Assembly (NCBI RefSeq): GCF_900104725.1
Contig: NZ_LT629758.1
Span: 8,952,001 to 9,016,000 of the forward strand
Length of the DNA: 64,000 bases
Direction of reading: 5' to 3'
Source: Actinoplanes derwentensis
GTDB lineage: Bacteria > Actinomycetota > Actinomycetes > Mycobacteriales > Micromonosporaceae
Shown: positions 8,317 to 18,856 of the stretch, in pieces
How the letters are laid out: every line of letters starts with the position of its first letter
Numbering within the stretch: the stretch's first letter is position 1
The notes under the pieces: generated by a model
The model's database searches: none
What the model saw: only the letters and a program-made list of their open reading frames with translations
Told to the model about the DNA's origin: nothing
Program-made: the position numbers and the translations under genes

Positions 8317-8606
8317 GTGGGCGCCTCGTGTGGGGCGGGCACGGTCATCCGTACCCGCAAGGGTGTGGGAAAACAACGGCCGGGCTGTGGGATGGCCGGG
8401 CGACCTGGAGCCGGACCTGCCGGTGCCGGCGAAGGCGCGGCGGGCGTGGCGGATGCGGCAGGGCGGGAGTAGCGGATCACCGGACATCTCACTCGACGCT
8501 TATAACACTGTTTATGGTATCCATCCGGGCACGGTGGAGGGGCCATACCGGGCGGCTGAACGATCGATACGCTAGGTCGGGTAGATGTCGGCGGAGGAGC
8601 GTTTCG

Positions 8607-9536
8607 ATGCAGCGATGGCGGGGGTTCGAATCGGTCCCGTCGGGGTGGGGCCGATCAGTCGTGACGATCGGCGTCTTCGACGGTGTGCACCGCGGCCACC
8701 AGGCGATCATCGGGCATGCCGTGAAACGGGCCCATGACCTGGGGCTTCAGTCGGTGGTGATGACGTTCGACCCGCACCCGGCCGAGGTGGTCCGGCCGGG
8801 CTCGCATCCGGCGGTGCTCACCGAGCCGGTCCGGAAGGCGGAGCTGATCGAGGCGCTGGGTGTGGACGCGCTCTGTGTGGTGCCGTTCACTCCGGCGTTC
8901 TCCCAGTTGTCGCCGAACGAGTTCGTGCACGATGTGCTGGTGGAGTCGCTGCACACGGCCGCGGTCGTGGTGGGGGACAACTTCCGGTTCGGGCACAAGG
9001 CCGCCGGTGACGTGGGGCTGCTGGAGTCGCTGGGCCGCACGTTCGGCTTCACGGTCGAGGACGCGCCGCTGGTGGCCGAGGACGGACTGGTCTTCTCCTC
9101 CACGTACATCCGCAGTTGTGTCGACGCCGGGGACGTGCGGGCCGCGTCCGCCGCGCTGGGCCGTCCGCACAGCCTGTCCGGGGTGGTGGTCCGCGGTGAT
9201 CAGCGGGGCCGCGAGCTGGGTTTCCCGACGGCCAATCTGCTGGCGGACCGTTATGCCGCGGTGCCGGCCGACGGTGTCTATGCGGCCTGGTTCACCCGTA
9301 GTGGTGAGGGGGTGCGGCGCCCGGCGAGTGTTTCGATCGGCACCAATCCGACTTTCTCCGGGACGGAACGCCGTATCGAAGCCTATGTTCTCGATTTCGA
9401 CGGTGATCTGTATGGCGAGAGGGCGAGTCTCGATTTTGTCGGCCATCTTCGTGAGCAGCGGACATATGACGCCATCGAACCGTTGATCGCGCAGATCAAC
9501 GCCGACGTCGAAGAGACCAGGATGTTGCTGGCCTGA
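8607..9536 (+). CDS. ribF: Bifunctional riboflavin kinase / FAD synthetase
   Basis: RibF phosphorylates riboflavin to FMN and adenylylates FMN to FAD. The N-terminal nucleotidyltransferase half has GVFDGVHRGHQAII (HIGH-like motif) and VVVGDNFRFGHKAAGD. The C-terminal kinase half has GRELGFPTANL, the flavokinase PTAN motif. The ATG at 8607 is chosen for its GGAGGAG Shine-Dalgarno (from 8592), giving 309 aa, the usual length; the frame stays open far upstream but without family similarity. A TACGCT hexamer at about 8568 may be its -10. Confidence 0.96.
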   Translation: MQRWRGFESVPSGWGRSVVTIGVFDGVHRGHQAIIGHAVKRAHDLGLQSVVMTFDPHPAEVVRPGSHPAVLTEPVRKAELIEALGVDALCVVPFTPAFSQLSPNEFVHDVLVESLHTAAVVVGDNFRFGHKAAGDVGLLESLGRTFGFTVEDAPLVAEDGLVFSSTYIRSCVDAGDVRAASAALGRPHSLSGVVVRGDQRGRELGFPTANLLADRYAAVPADGVYAAWFTRSGEGVRRPASVSIGTNPTFSGTERRIEAYVLDFDGDLYGERASLDFVGHLREQRTYDAIEPLIAQINADVEETRMLLA

Positions 9537-9650
9537 CCCCCTGGTAGGGTTGAAACGTCGTTGGAATATCCGACACCGGTCCCGCCTGCCTGCCCGACGC
9601 CGCGGGCCGCGGGGTAACCGTGCAATCGGCAACACAGAATCTCGGAGAAC

Positions 9651-9920
9651 ATGGCGCTCGATCAAGAGACCAAGAACAAGATCATGGGCGAGTACGCGAC
9701 CAAGGACGGCGACACTGGTTCGCCCGAGGTTCAGGTCGCGATGCTGACCAAGCGGATCGCCGACCTGACCGAGCACCTCAAGCTGCACAAGCACGACCAC
9801 CACAGCCGTCGTGGTCTGCTGCTGCTCGTGGGTCAGCGCCGTCGCCTGCTGAACTACGTTCAGAAGAAGGACATCGCGCGTTACCGGACGCTCATCGAGC
9901 GCCTCGGCCTGCGCCGATAG
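9651..9920 (+). CDS. rpsO: 30S ribosomal protein S15
   Basis: An 89-aa protein with the complete S15 pattern: [35 protein letters not shown], and the C-terminal [13 protein letters not shown]15 binds 16S rRNA helices 20-22 and organises the central domain. CGGAGAAC precedes the ATG. The 114-nt spacer after ribF includes TAGGGT near 9545, a likely -10, so the gene probably has its own promoter and leader. pnp follows, as in most bacteria. Confidence 0.98.
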   Translation: MALDQETKNKIMGEYATKDGDTGSPEVQVAMLTKRIADLTEHLKLHKHDHHSRRGLLLLVGQRRRLLNYVQKKDIARYRTLIERLGLRR

Positions 9921-9926
9921 TTTGAC

Positions 9927-9953
9927 TCCCGGGGGAGCGGCGCTCCCCCGGGA
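9927..9953 (+). terminator. Strong GC hairpin between rpsO and pnp
   Basis: TCCCGGGGGAG (9927-9937) pairs perfectly with CTCCCCCGGGA (9943-9953) around a 5-nt loop, 6 nt after the rpsO stop. There is no T-run, so it may act as a transcript-end stabiliser, a partial terminator or an RNase processing site between rpsO and pnp rather than a classical terminator. Confidence 0.6.
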
Positions 9954-10021
9954 CGCACCACGGACACACCCCACGGACCCGCGCGGATCACACCCGTCAG
10001 CACCGGTCCTCGGTAGTGGTT

Positions 10022-10054
10022 CCCAGGCAGACTTCCTGGGCACTTCGATCGAAG
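10022..10054 (+). promoter_or_regulatory. Paired hairpins in the pnp leader
   Basis: CCCAGG (10022-10027) pairs with CCTGGG (10035-10040), and directly after it lies a perfect 12-nt palindrome CTTCGATCGAAG (10043-10054). They are about 60 nt upstream of the pnp ATG. In E. coli, PNPase represses itself through RNase III-processed leader hairpins; a comparable role here is inference from position only. Confidence 0.4.
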
Positions 10055-10115
10055 ACCGGCTCGACTGAAACGCGCTGTCGACCGCCGGGTCCTCGACGAA
10101 GGAGTACCGCACTTC

Positions 10116-12443
10116 ATGACAGAACAGAACAACGCTCTCGGCAACGAATCCCGCACCGCCGTCATCGACAACGGTGCGTTCGGAACCCGCGAGATCGTGT
10201 TCCGGGTCGGTCGCCTCGCACAGCAGGCTGCCGGCTCCGTGATCGTCCAGCTGGGCGACACCACCGTCCTCTCCGCGACGACCGCCAGCAAGCAGCCGAA
10301 GGACCACTTCGACTTCTTCCCGCTGACCGTCGACGTCGAGGAGCGGATGTACGCCGCGGGTCGTATCCCCGGCTCGTTCTTCCGGCGTGAGGGCCGTCCG
10401 TCCGAGGACGCCATCCTCACCTGCCGCCTGATCGACCGGCCGCTGCGCCCGTCGTTCACCAAGGGCCTGCGCAACGAGGTCCAGGTCGTCGAGACCGTCC
10501 TCGCGCTCGACCCGTCCCACCCGTACGACGTCGTCGCGATGAACGCCGCCTCGATGTCGACCAAGCTCTCCGGTCTGCCGTTCAGCGGCCCGGTCGGCTC
10601 GACCCGCGTCGCGCACATCGAGGGTCAGTGGGTCGCGTTCCCGACCCTCGAGGAGCTCGAGCGCGCCACGTTCGACATGGTCGTGGCCGGTCGCGTCACC
10701 GCCGAGGGCGACGTCGCGATCATGATGGTCGAGGCCGAGGCCACGCCGCACGCGATCAAGCTGATCTCCGCCGGTGCCACCGCGCCGACCGAGGAGGTCG
10801 TGGCCAGCGGTCTGGAGGCCGCCAAGCCGGCCATCCGCGAGCTCTGCCGCGCGCAGAGTGAGCTGGCCGAGATCGCCGCGAAGCCGATCGCCGACTTCCC
10901 GGTCTTCCTGGACTACCAGGACGACGTCTACACCGCCGTCGTGGAGGCCGTCCGCGAGGAGACCGCCGAGGCGCTGAAGATCGCCGGCAAGCAGGAGCGC
11001 GAGGAAGCCCTCGACCTGGTCAAGGCGAAGGCGCACGAGCTGCTCGGCGCGCGCTTCGAGGGCCGGGAGAAGGAGATCAGCGCGGCGTTCCGCTCGGTCA
11101 CCAAGTCCGAGGTCCGCCAGCGGGTGCTGCGTGAGCAGATCCGCATCGACGGCCGTGGCCCGCGCGACATCCGTGGGCTGTCCGCCCAGGTCGGCGTGCT
11201 GCCCCGCGTGCACGGCTCGGCGCTGTTCGAGCGCGGCGAGACCCAGATCCTGGGTGTCACCACGCTGAACATGCTGCGCCTGGAGCAGTCGCTGGACACT
11301 CTCGCTCCCGAGAAGACCAAGCGCTACATGCACAACTACAACTTCCCGCCGTACTCGACCGGTGAGACCGGCCGGGTGGGTTCGCCGAAGCGCCGCGAGA
11401 TCGGTCACGGCGCGCTGGCCGAGCGGGCTCTGGTGCCGGTGCTGCCGTCGCGTGAGGAGTTCCCCTACGCGATCCGTCAGGTGTCCGAGGCCCTGAGCTC
11501 CAACGGTTCGACGAGCATGGGTTCGGTCTGCGCCTCGACGCTGGCCCTGCTCAGCGCCGGTGTGCCGCTGAAGGCGCCGGTCGCCGGCATCGCCATGGGC
11601 CTGATCTCGGACGAGGTCGACGGCAAGACCCAGTACGTCGCGCTGACGGACATCCTGGGTGCCGAGGACGCGTTCGGTGACATGGACTTCAAGGTCGCCG
11701 GTACCAGCGAGTTCGTCACCGCCCTGCAGCTGGACACCAAGCTCGACGGCATCCCGTCGGACGTGCTGGCCGGCGCGCTGCAGCAGGCGCACGAGGCTCG
11801 CGCGACGATCCTCGCCGTGATGACCGCGGCCATCGAGGCCCCGGCCGAGATGAGCGAGTTCGCCCCGCGCGTCACCACTGTGAAGATCCCGGTCGACAAG
11901 ATCGGCATGGTGATCGGGCCGAAGGGCCAGACCATCAACGCGATCCAGGACGAGACCGGCGCCGACATCTCCATCGAGGACGACGGCACGATCTACGTCG
12001 GTGCGACCAACGGCCCGGCGGCCGAGGCCGCGGTCGAGCGGATCAACGCGATCGCGAACCCGACCATGCCGAAGGCCGGCGACAAGTTCCTCGGCACCGT
12101 GGTGAAGACGGCCGCGTTCGGCGCCTTCATCTCGCTGCTGCCCGGCCGGGACGGCCTGCTGCACATCTCCAAGGTGGGCGACGGCAAGCGGGTCGACAAG
12201 GTCGAGGACTTCCTCAACGTCGGCGACAAGGTCGAGGTGTCCATCGCGGACATCGACGCCCGCGGCAAGATCTACCTGGACAAGGTCCGCCCCGAGGGCG
12301 AGGAGGCTCCGGCCGCCGCGGCCGAGGGTGCTTCGGAGAGCAAGCCGCCCCGTGAGGAGCGCGCTCCCCGCGGCGAGGGTGGCGGCGAGCCCCGCCGTCG
12401 CCGGTCGCGTCCCGCCGGTGAGCGTGGCGAGCGCCGCGACTAA
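10116..12443 (+). CDS. pnp: Polyribonucleotide nucleotidyltransferase (PNPase)
   Basis: PNPase is the phosphorolytic 3'-5' exoribonuclease of mRNA decay and can also add tails; in actinobacteria it is the main GDP/NDP-dependent polymerase. The 775-aa chain has both RNase PH-like cores (for example [13 protein letters not shown] and [15 protein letters not shown]), the catalytic region around [18 protein letters not shown], a KH domain with the IGPKGQTI loop, and an S1 domain ([20 protein letters not shown]). A basic Arg/Gly-rich tail ends the protein. The next gene starts immediately after the stop, indicating an operon with the M16 peptidase. Confidence 0.98.
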   Translation: MTEQNNALGNESRTAVIDNGAFGTREIVFRVGRLAQQAAGSVIVQLGDTTVLSATTASKQPKDHFDFFPLTVDVEERMYAAGRIPGSFFRREGRPSEDAILTCRLIDRPLRPSFTKGLRNEVQVVETVLALDPSHPYDVVAMNAASMSTKLSGLPFSGPVGSTRVAHIEGQWVAFPTLEELERATFDMVVAGRVTAEGDVAIMMVEAEATPHAIKLISAGATAPTEEVVASGLEAAKPAIRELCRAQSELAEIAAKPIADFPVFLDYQDDVYTAVVEAVREETAEALKIAGKQEREEALDLVKAKAHELLGARFEGREKEISAAFRSVTKSEVRQRVLREQIRIDGRGPRDIRGLSAQVGVLPRVHGSALFERGETQILGVTTLNMLRLEQSLDTLAPEKTKRYMHNYNFPPYSTGETGRVGSPKRREIGHGALAERALVPVLPSREEFPYAIRQVSEALSSNGSTSMGSVCASTLALLSAGVPLKAPVAGIAMGLISDEVDGKTQYVALTDILGAEDAFGDMDFKVAGTSEFVTALQLDTKLDGIPSDVLAGALQQAHEARATILAVMTAAIEAPAEMSEFAPRVTTVKIPVDKIGMVIGPKGQTINAIQDETGADISIEDDGTIYVGATNGPAAEAAVERINAIANPTMPKAGDKFLGTVVKTAAFGAFISLLPGRDGLLHISKVGDGKRVDKVEDFLNVGDKVEVSIADIDARGKIYLDKVRPEGEEAPAAAAEGASESKPPREERAPRGEGGGEPRRRRSRPAGERGERRD

Positions 12444-13778
12444 GTGACAATCAACAGCGAACACGGGCCGGCCGAAGTGCCGGCCCGTGCCGTAACCAAG
12501 ACCCTTCAGGACGGCGTCAAGAAGACCGTCCTGCCGTCCGGTCTGCGCATCGTCACCGAGGCGATCCCGACCACCCGCAGTGCCGCTCTCGGCATCTGGG
12601 TGGGGATCGGTTCCCGGGACGAGACGCCGTCGCTGCACGGCGCCTCCCACTTCCTGGAGCACCTGCTCTTCAAGGGCACCCACAAGCGCACCGCTCTGGA
12701 CATCTCCTCGGGGATCGAGGCGGTCGGCGGCGAGACCAACGCCTTCACCACGAAGGAGTACACCTGCTACTACGCGCGGGTGCTCGACGAGGACCTGCCG
12801 CTCGCGGTGGACGTGCTGGTGGACGCGGTGGCCGACTCGATCCTCGATCCGGCGGACGTCGAGACCGAACGTGGCGTGATCCTCGAGGAGATCGCCATGC
12901 ACGAGGACGAGCCCGGTGACGAGGTGCACGACGTCTTCACCGAGGCGATCTTCGGCGACCAGCCGCTCGGCCGGCTGATCTCCGGCACCCCGGAGTCGAT
13001 CACCCCGATGACCCGGGACCAGATCAACCGCTTCTACCGGCGCCACTACACGGCACCGGAGATCGTGATCGCGGCGGCCGGCAACCTCGACCACGCGACG
13101 GTGGTCAAGATGGTCCGCAAGGCCCTGGCCGGCACTCCGCTGGACACCGGGCCGGCACAGAGCGCGACACCACGTGCCGAGGACAAGCCGATCCGGTTTC
13201 GCAAGGCCCGCAACGTGGTCCTGCACCGCGACACCGAGCAGGCGCACATCGTGCTCGGTGGTTCCGGGATCGGCCGTCACGACGAGCGCCGGTTCGCCCT
13301 GGGCGTGCTCAACAACGTGCTCGGCGGCGGCATGTCGTCCCGGCTCTTCCAGGAGATCCGGGAGAAGCGCGGCCTGGCCTACTCGGTCTACTCGTACGCC
13401 AGCCACTACGCCGACAGCGGCCTGGTCGGTGTCTACGCCGGTTGTGCCCCGGCCAAGTCCCGGGAGGTGCTGGACCTGATCCGGGCCGAGCTGGTCCGGG
13501 TCGCGGCCGACGGGATCACCCCGGAGGAACTGGTCCGGGGCAAGGGCATGGCCAAGGGTTCGTACGTGCTGGGCCTGGAGGACTCGGGCTCGCGGATGAG
13601 CCGGCTGGCCAAGTCGGAGCTGCTGCACGGCGACCTGATGAGCGTCGACGAGCTGCTGGCCCGGGTGGACGCGGTGACCTTGGAAGAGGTGCACGCGGTG
13701 GCCCGGGACCTGTTCGGGCAGACGCTGTCGCTGGCCGTGGTCGGGCCCTTCGACGAGGATGAATTACCCGACTGGTAA
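12444..13778 (+). CDS. M16-family zinc metallopeptidase
   Basis: A 444-aa insulinase/processing-peptidase-like protein. The inverted zinc motif HFLEHLLFKGT (HxxEH) is intact, with the distal glutamate region around ERGVILEEIAMHEDEP. The second half holds the non-catalytic M16 repeat with EIREKRGLAYSVYSY. M16 peptidases degrade small unfolded peptides. The GTG start lies one base after the pnp stop, an arrangement conserved in actinobacteria (pnp-pepR), so co-transcription and possibly coupling are likely. No signal peptide is seen, so it should be cytoplasmic. Confidence 0.93.
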   Translation: MTINSEHGPAEVPARAVTKTLQDGVKKTVLPSGLRIVTEAIPTTRSAALGIWVGIGSRDETPSLHGASHFLEHLLFKGTHKRTALDISSGIEAVGGETNAFTTKEYTCYYARVLDEDLPLAVDVLVDAVADSILDPADVETERGVILEEIAMHEDEPGDEVHDVFTEAIFGDQPLGRLISGTPESITPMTRDQINRFYRRHYTAPEIVIAAAGNLDHATVVKMVRKALAGTPLDTGPAQSATPRAEDKPIRFRKARNVVLHRDTEQAHIVLGGSGIGRHDERRFALGVLNNVLGGGMSSRLFQEIREKRGLAYSVYSYASHYADSGLVGVYAGCAPAKSREVLDLIRAELVRVAADGITPEELVRGKGMAKGSYVLGLEDSGSRMSRLAKSELLHGDLMSVDELLARVDAVTLEEVHAVARDLFGQTLSLAVVGPFDEDELPDW

Positions 13779-13788
13779 CCCCTGGTCC

Positions 13789-13794
13789 TACTCT
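13789..13794 (+). promoter_or_regulatory. -10 element of PAP2 gene, leaderless geometry
   Basis: TACTCT is followed by 8 nt and the GTG start at 13803, with no Shine-Dalgarno. It overlaps the DNA just after the M16 peptidase stop, so the PAP2 gene probably has its own promoter. Confidence 0.5.
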
Positions 13795-13802
13795 GGTTCC
13801 CC

Positions 13803-15531
<1,729 letters not shown>

Positions 15532-15548
15532 AGCCAGAGCGAAGTGGG

Positions 15549-16109
15549 CTAAAGAGCCAGAGCGACATGCAGCCGGGCCTGCGGTACGAGGAGATCGTCC
15601 ACGTCCAGGGCCCGGCTCGCACCGTCCGGTTCCCACCCGGTCGAGCCGAGGAACGCCTTCATCACGGGGTCCGCGTCGTAGACCCAGGCCACCGCGGTCT
15701 GGAAACCGTCGTCGCGCCAGTTGTCCACCGCCGCCGCCAGCAGCCGGCTGCCGTGGCCCCGCCGCCCCCAGCGCGGCTCGATCAGCAGGTCAGTGACCGC
15801 CGCGACGTCGTCGGCAAGCGGTTTCTCCTCGGGCGCCAGAGCCTGCTCGTCGGCCGGACCGGACCCGGCGAACCCGACCACCGTCGTCACACTCTCGCCC
15901 TGCTCGACCGCGATCAGGACCCGGTGCCGCGACGACGGCGGCGCGCTGATCGCCTCGGCCCAGCCACGGGCCAGATAGTCCTCGTCCAGGTTGTCGAGCA
16001 CGTGCGGCGGGAACATCCGCCGGTACGCCGTGCGCCAGGTGGAGAGCTGGATGCGTGCGATCTCCGCCGCGTCCTCGGGACGGGCGGGACGGACGAAGCC
16101 GAGTGCCAT
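15549..16109 (-). CDS. GNAT family N-acetyltransferase
   Basis: A 186-aa acetyltransferase starting at ATG 16109. GNAT features: an opening VRPARPEDAAEIARIQ, motif A-like LLIEPRWGRRGHGSRLLAAAV containing the acetyl-CoA loop (R/Q-x-x-G-x-G), and the end segment AFLGSTGWEPDGASRALDV. The substrate is unknown. It ends tail-to-tail 17 nt from dapB and diverges from the glycosylase gene at 16149, sharing a 39-bp intergenic region. The frame stays open further upstream, but only as a shadow of that gene. Confidence 0.88.
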   Translation of the reverse strand: MALGFVRPARPEDAAEIARIQLSTWRTAYRRMFPPHVLDNLDEDYLARGWAEAISAPPSSRHRVLIAVEQGESVTTVVGFAGSGPADEQALAPEEKPLADDVAAVTDLLIEPRWGRRGHGSRLLAAAVDNWRDDGFQTAVAWVYDADPVMKAFLGSTGWEPDGASRALDVDDLLVPQARLHVALAL

Positions 16110-16136
16110 GGCGGCAACTTTGTCACACCTGGCGTC

Positions 16137-16142
16137 TAGTCT
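16137..16142 (+). promoter_or_regulatory. -10 element of YcaQ-like gene, leaderless geometry
   Basis: TAGTCT is followed by 6 nt and the GTG start at 16149. It lies in the 39-bp divergent gap shared with the GNAT gene. Confidence 0.6.
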
Positions 16143-16148
16143 GCCCCG

Positions 16149-17378
16149 GTGGCCGTGCCCGAATCGCTCTCCGTCGCCCAGGCTCGCCGGATCACCCTGG
16201 CGGCGCAGGGCTTCACCGACCCCCGACCCGGTGGTGTCACCGACCTGCGGCACCTGCGCCGGGTCCTGCGCCGCCTGCACCTGATCCAGATGGATTCGGT
16301 GAACGTGTTGCAGCGCGCCCACTACATGCCGCTCTACAGCCGTCTCGGGCCCTATCCGGCCGGTCTGCTGGAGCGGGCGGCCTACCGGCGGCCCCGTGAG
16401 CTGTTCGAGTTCTGGGGCCACGAGGCGTCGCTGATCCGCACCGATCTGCAGCCGCTGTTCCGGTGGCGGATGGCGCGGGCGCACGAGTTCGCCTGGGGCA
16501 ACATGCGGCGGATCGCGGTCGAGCAGCCCGCCCTGGTCGCCTGGGTGCTCGACGAGGTCCGCGAGCGGGGCCCGATCACCGCCGCCGAGATCGAGCACGA
16601 CGCCCCGCGTACCAAAGAGCATTGGGGTTGGAACTGGTCGGTCGTCAAACAGGCGCTGGAGTGGCTCTTCTACACCGGTCAGGTGACCGCCGCCGAGCGC
16701 ACCACCTCGTTCGCCAGGCGTTACGACCTGCCCGAGCGGGTGCTGCCGGCGGCGGTGCTGGCCACGCCCACCCCGGAGCCCGCCGAGGCGTTCCGGGCGC
16801 TGGTGGAGCTCTCTGCCCGGGCGCTCGGGGTGGCCGCCGAGTCCGAGTTGCGCGACTATTTCCGCCTTCCGGTGCAGCCGTGCCGGCAGGCGGTCGCCGA
16901 GCTGGCCGAGGCCGGAGTGCTGCGCCCGGTCACTGTCCCGGGGTGGAAGACGGCGTGGCTGCACCACGAGGCGCGACTGCCCCGCCGGGTCGGTGTGGCG
17001 ACCCTGGTCAGCCCGTTCGATCCGCTGATCTGGGAGCGGGCGCGCACCGAGCGGCTGTTCGGCATGACCTACCGCATCGAGATCTACGTGCCCAAACCCC
17101 AGCGGTTGTACGGGTATTACGTGCTCCCGTTCCTCCAGGGCGACCGGTTCACCGCCCGGGTCGATCTGAAAGCCGAGCGCCGGACCGGTGAGTTGCAGGT
17201 CCCGGCGGCCTGGCTGGAGCCCGGAGCCGACCCGGTCGAGACCGCTTCCGCGCTGGCCGTGGAGTTGCGCCGGCTGGCCGGCTGGCTGGGCCTGACGTCG
17301 GTCGCCGTGCCTGAGCGGGGTGACCTCACGGCCGCGCTGACGAGCGCGCTGCGGGAGAGCCCGGCGGGTGTACCGTGA
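16149..17378 (+). CDS. YcaQ/AlkZ-like winged-helix DNA glycosylase
   Basis: A 409-aa HTH_42 (winged helix array) protein. The catalytic-loop region reads HLIQMDSVNV, a Q-x-D motif (Q47, D49). Within the AlkZ superfamily, Q-x-Q marks AlkZ proper and Q-x-D marks the YcaQ-like branch, which removes alkylated bases and unhooks nitrogen-mustard interstrand crosslinks. Other family segments seen are FEFWGHEASLI and the C-terminal FDPLIWERARTERLFG with YVLPFLQGDRFTARVDLK. It may be housekeeping repair; no biosynthetic cluster lies near. The next gene overlaps its stop by GTGA. Confidence 0.88.
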   Translation: MAVPESLSVAQARRITLAAQGFTDPRPGGVTDLRHLRRVLRRLHLIQMDSVNVLQRAHYMPLYSRLGPYPAGLLERAAYRRPRELFEFWGHEASLIRTDLQPLFRWRMARAHEFAWGNMRRIAVEQPALVAWVLDEVRERGPITAAEIEHDAPRTKEHWGWNWSVVKQALEWLFYTGQVTAAERTTSFARRYDLPERVLPAAVLATPTPEPAEAFRALVELSARALGVAAESELRDYFRLPVQPCRQAVAELAEAGVLRPVTVPGWKTAWLHHEARLPRRVGVATLVSPFDPLIWERARTERLFGMTYRIEIYVPKPQRLYGYYVLPFLQGDRFTARVDLKAERRTGELQVPAAWLEPGADPVETASALAVELRRLAGWLGLTSVAVPERGDLTAALTSALRESPAGVP

Positions 17379-17923
17379 CGGCCATGAACGCCGTCCAGCT
17401 GCCCCCCTGGCTGGCCGATCAGCCGATCCAGGGCCCGCCGGTGCCGCCCGAGTGGTTCCGGCACCCGGTTCATCAGCCCGACCGGCTGACCCGTTTCGTC
17501 AACCGGCTCGCCGCCCGGTCGCCGATCTGGCTGGCCCCGCTGGCGATCCTGGCCTGCACCGGCGGCGCGATCGGTTACACGCTGGCCACCGATCCGGCCG
17601 CGGCCGGTGCCGGTGACCCGCCGTCCTGTCTGCTGAAATATCTGACCGGTTTCGTCTGCCCGGGGTGCGGTGGCACGCGCGCCGCGTGGTTCCTGCTGCA
17701 CGGCGATGTGACCGCCGCGGCCCGGCATCATCTGCTGTTCGTGTTCGCGGTGCCGTTCCTGATCTATCTGTACGTGGCCTGGGCGGGCCGCAAGGTCTTC
17801 GGCTGGAAACTGCCGGAACTCTCGATCAGTCCAGCGGCCATGATCACGTTCATGGCGGTCTGGGGTGTGTGGAGCATCCTGCGTAACCTCCCATGGGCGC
17901 CGTTCACCGCTTTCTACGTGTGA
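17375..17923 (+). CDS. DUF2752 membrane protein
   Basis: A 182-aa protein with an N-terminal Pro-rich cytoplasmic segment and three hydrophobic stretches. Between the first and second lies the defining motif FVCPGCGGTRAAWFLLHGD (CPxCGxTR), which can bind metal. DUF2752 proteins are common in actinobacteria and their function is not established. The GTG start overlaps the glycosylase stop; ATG 17384 is an alternative start. Coupled translation with the glycosylase gene is likely, but a functional link is not shown. Confidence 0.85.
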   Translation: MTAMNAVQLPPWLADQPIQGPPVPPEWFRHPVHQPDRLTRFVNRLAARSPIWLAPLAILACTGGAIGYTLATDPAAAGAGDPPSCLLKYLTGFVCPGCGGTRAAWFLLHGDVTAAARHHLLFVFAVPFLIYLYVAWAGRKVFGWKLPELSISPAAMITFMAVWGVWSILRNLPWAPFTAFYV

Positions 17924-17936
17924 CGGATGCGTCCGA

Positions 17937-17942
17937 TAGGTT
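17937..17942 (+). promoter_or_regulatory. -10 element of dapA, leaderless geometry
   Basis: TAGGTT is followed by 7 nt and the dapA ATG (17950). This supports the ATG at 17950 over the in-frame ATG at 17893, which lies inside the upstream coding region. Confidence 0.6.
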
Positions 17943-17949
17943 GTCAGGT

Positions 17950-18843
17950 ATGACGCACCACCCGCGGCCCTTCGGACGGCTGCTGACCGCCATGGTGACC
18001 CCGTTCACCCCGGACGGTTCCCTGGACCTGGAGGGCGCCGCTCGGCTGGCCGCCCACCTGGTCGACGAGCAGCGCAACGACGCCCTCGTGATCAGCGGCA
18101 CCACCGGAGAGTCCCCCACCACCACCGACGCGGAGAAGGAGTCACTGCTCCGCGTCGTGATCGACGCCGTCGGGGACCGGGCGCAGGTCGTCGCGGGTGT
18201 GGGCACCAACAACACCGCCCACACGATCGAGCTGGCCCAGGCCGCCGAGAAAGCGGGGGCGCACGGTCTGCTGGTCGTGACGCCGTATTACAACAAGCCG
18301 CCGCAGGCGGGCGTGGAACGGCACTTCCGCGAGGTCGCCGACGCCGCCGGCCTGCCGATCATGGTCTATGACATCCCGCACCGGGCCGGCACGGCGATCG
18401 CCACCGACACCATGTGCCGGATCGCCGAGCATGAGCGGATCGTCGCGGTCAAGGACGCCAAGGGTGATCTGATCGCCAGCTCCCAGGTGCTGGCCCGGAC
18501 CGATCTGGCTTATTACTCCGGCGACGACGCCGCCACTCTGCCGCTGCTCTCCATCGGTGGCGTCGGGCTGGTCGGCACCTCGTCGCACTTCACCGGAGTG
18601 CTGGTCCAGGAGCTGATCGAAGCTTTCGAGCGTGGTGACAACGCCACCGCGCTGGCCCGGCACCGGACGGCGATGCCGCTGTTCACCGGCATCTTCCGCT
18701 CGCCCGGGACGATGCTGGTGAAGGCCGGCCTGAACGCACTCGGCCTGCCCTCGGGCCCGGTGCGGTCGCCGCTGGTCGACGCCGGGGAAGACGAACTGAA
18801 CCAACTGCGCCAGGACGCCGCCGCGGCCGGCATCGTGCTCTGA
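17950..18843 (+). CDS. dapA: 4-hydroxy-tetrahydrodipicolinate synthase
   Basis: DapA condenses pyruvate with aspartate semialdehyde, the first committed step to diaminopimelate and lysine. The 297-aa TIM-barrel product has GTTGESPTTT near residue 45, the catalytic Tyr in VVTPYYNKPPQ, and the Schiff-base lysine K168 in IVAVKDAKGDL. Length is typical. RNase J follows 13 nt after the stop, the conserved dapA-rnj pair of actinobacteria, so both are probably co-transcribed. Confidence 0.96.
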   Translation: MTHHPRPFGRLLTAMVTPFTPDGSLDLEGAARLAAHLVDEQRNDALVISGTTGESPTTTDAEKESLLRVVIDAVGDRAQVVAGVGTNNTAHTIELAQAAEKAGAHGLLVVTPYYNKPPQAGVERHFREVADAAGLPIMVYDIPHRAGTAIATDTMCRIAEHERIVAVKDAKGDLIASSQVLARTDLAYYSGDDAATLPLLSIGGVGLVGTSSHFTGVLVQELIEAFERGDNATALARHRTAMPLFTGIFRSPGTMLVKAGLNALGLPSGPVRSPLVDAGEDELNQLRQDAAAAGIVL

Positions 18844-18856
18844 CAGGAAGAGGCGA

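Noticed and set aside
8655..13694. 1679-codon minus-strand open frame over ribF, rpsO, pnp and the M16 peptidase
   Set aside because: It is antisense to four certain genes; the translation is low-complexity His/Arg/Gly/Leu typical of antisense frames in GC-rich DNA.
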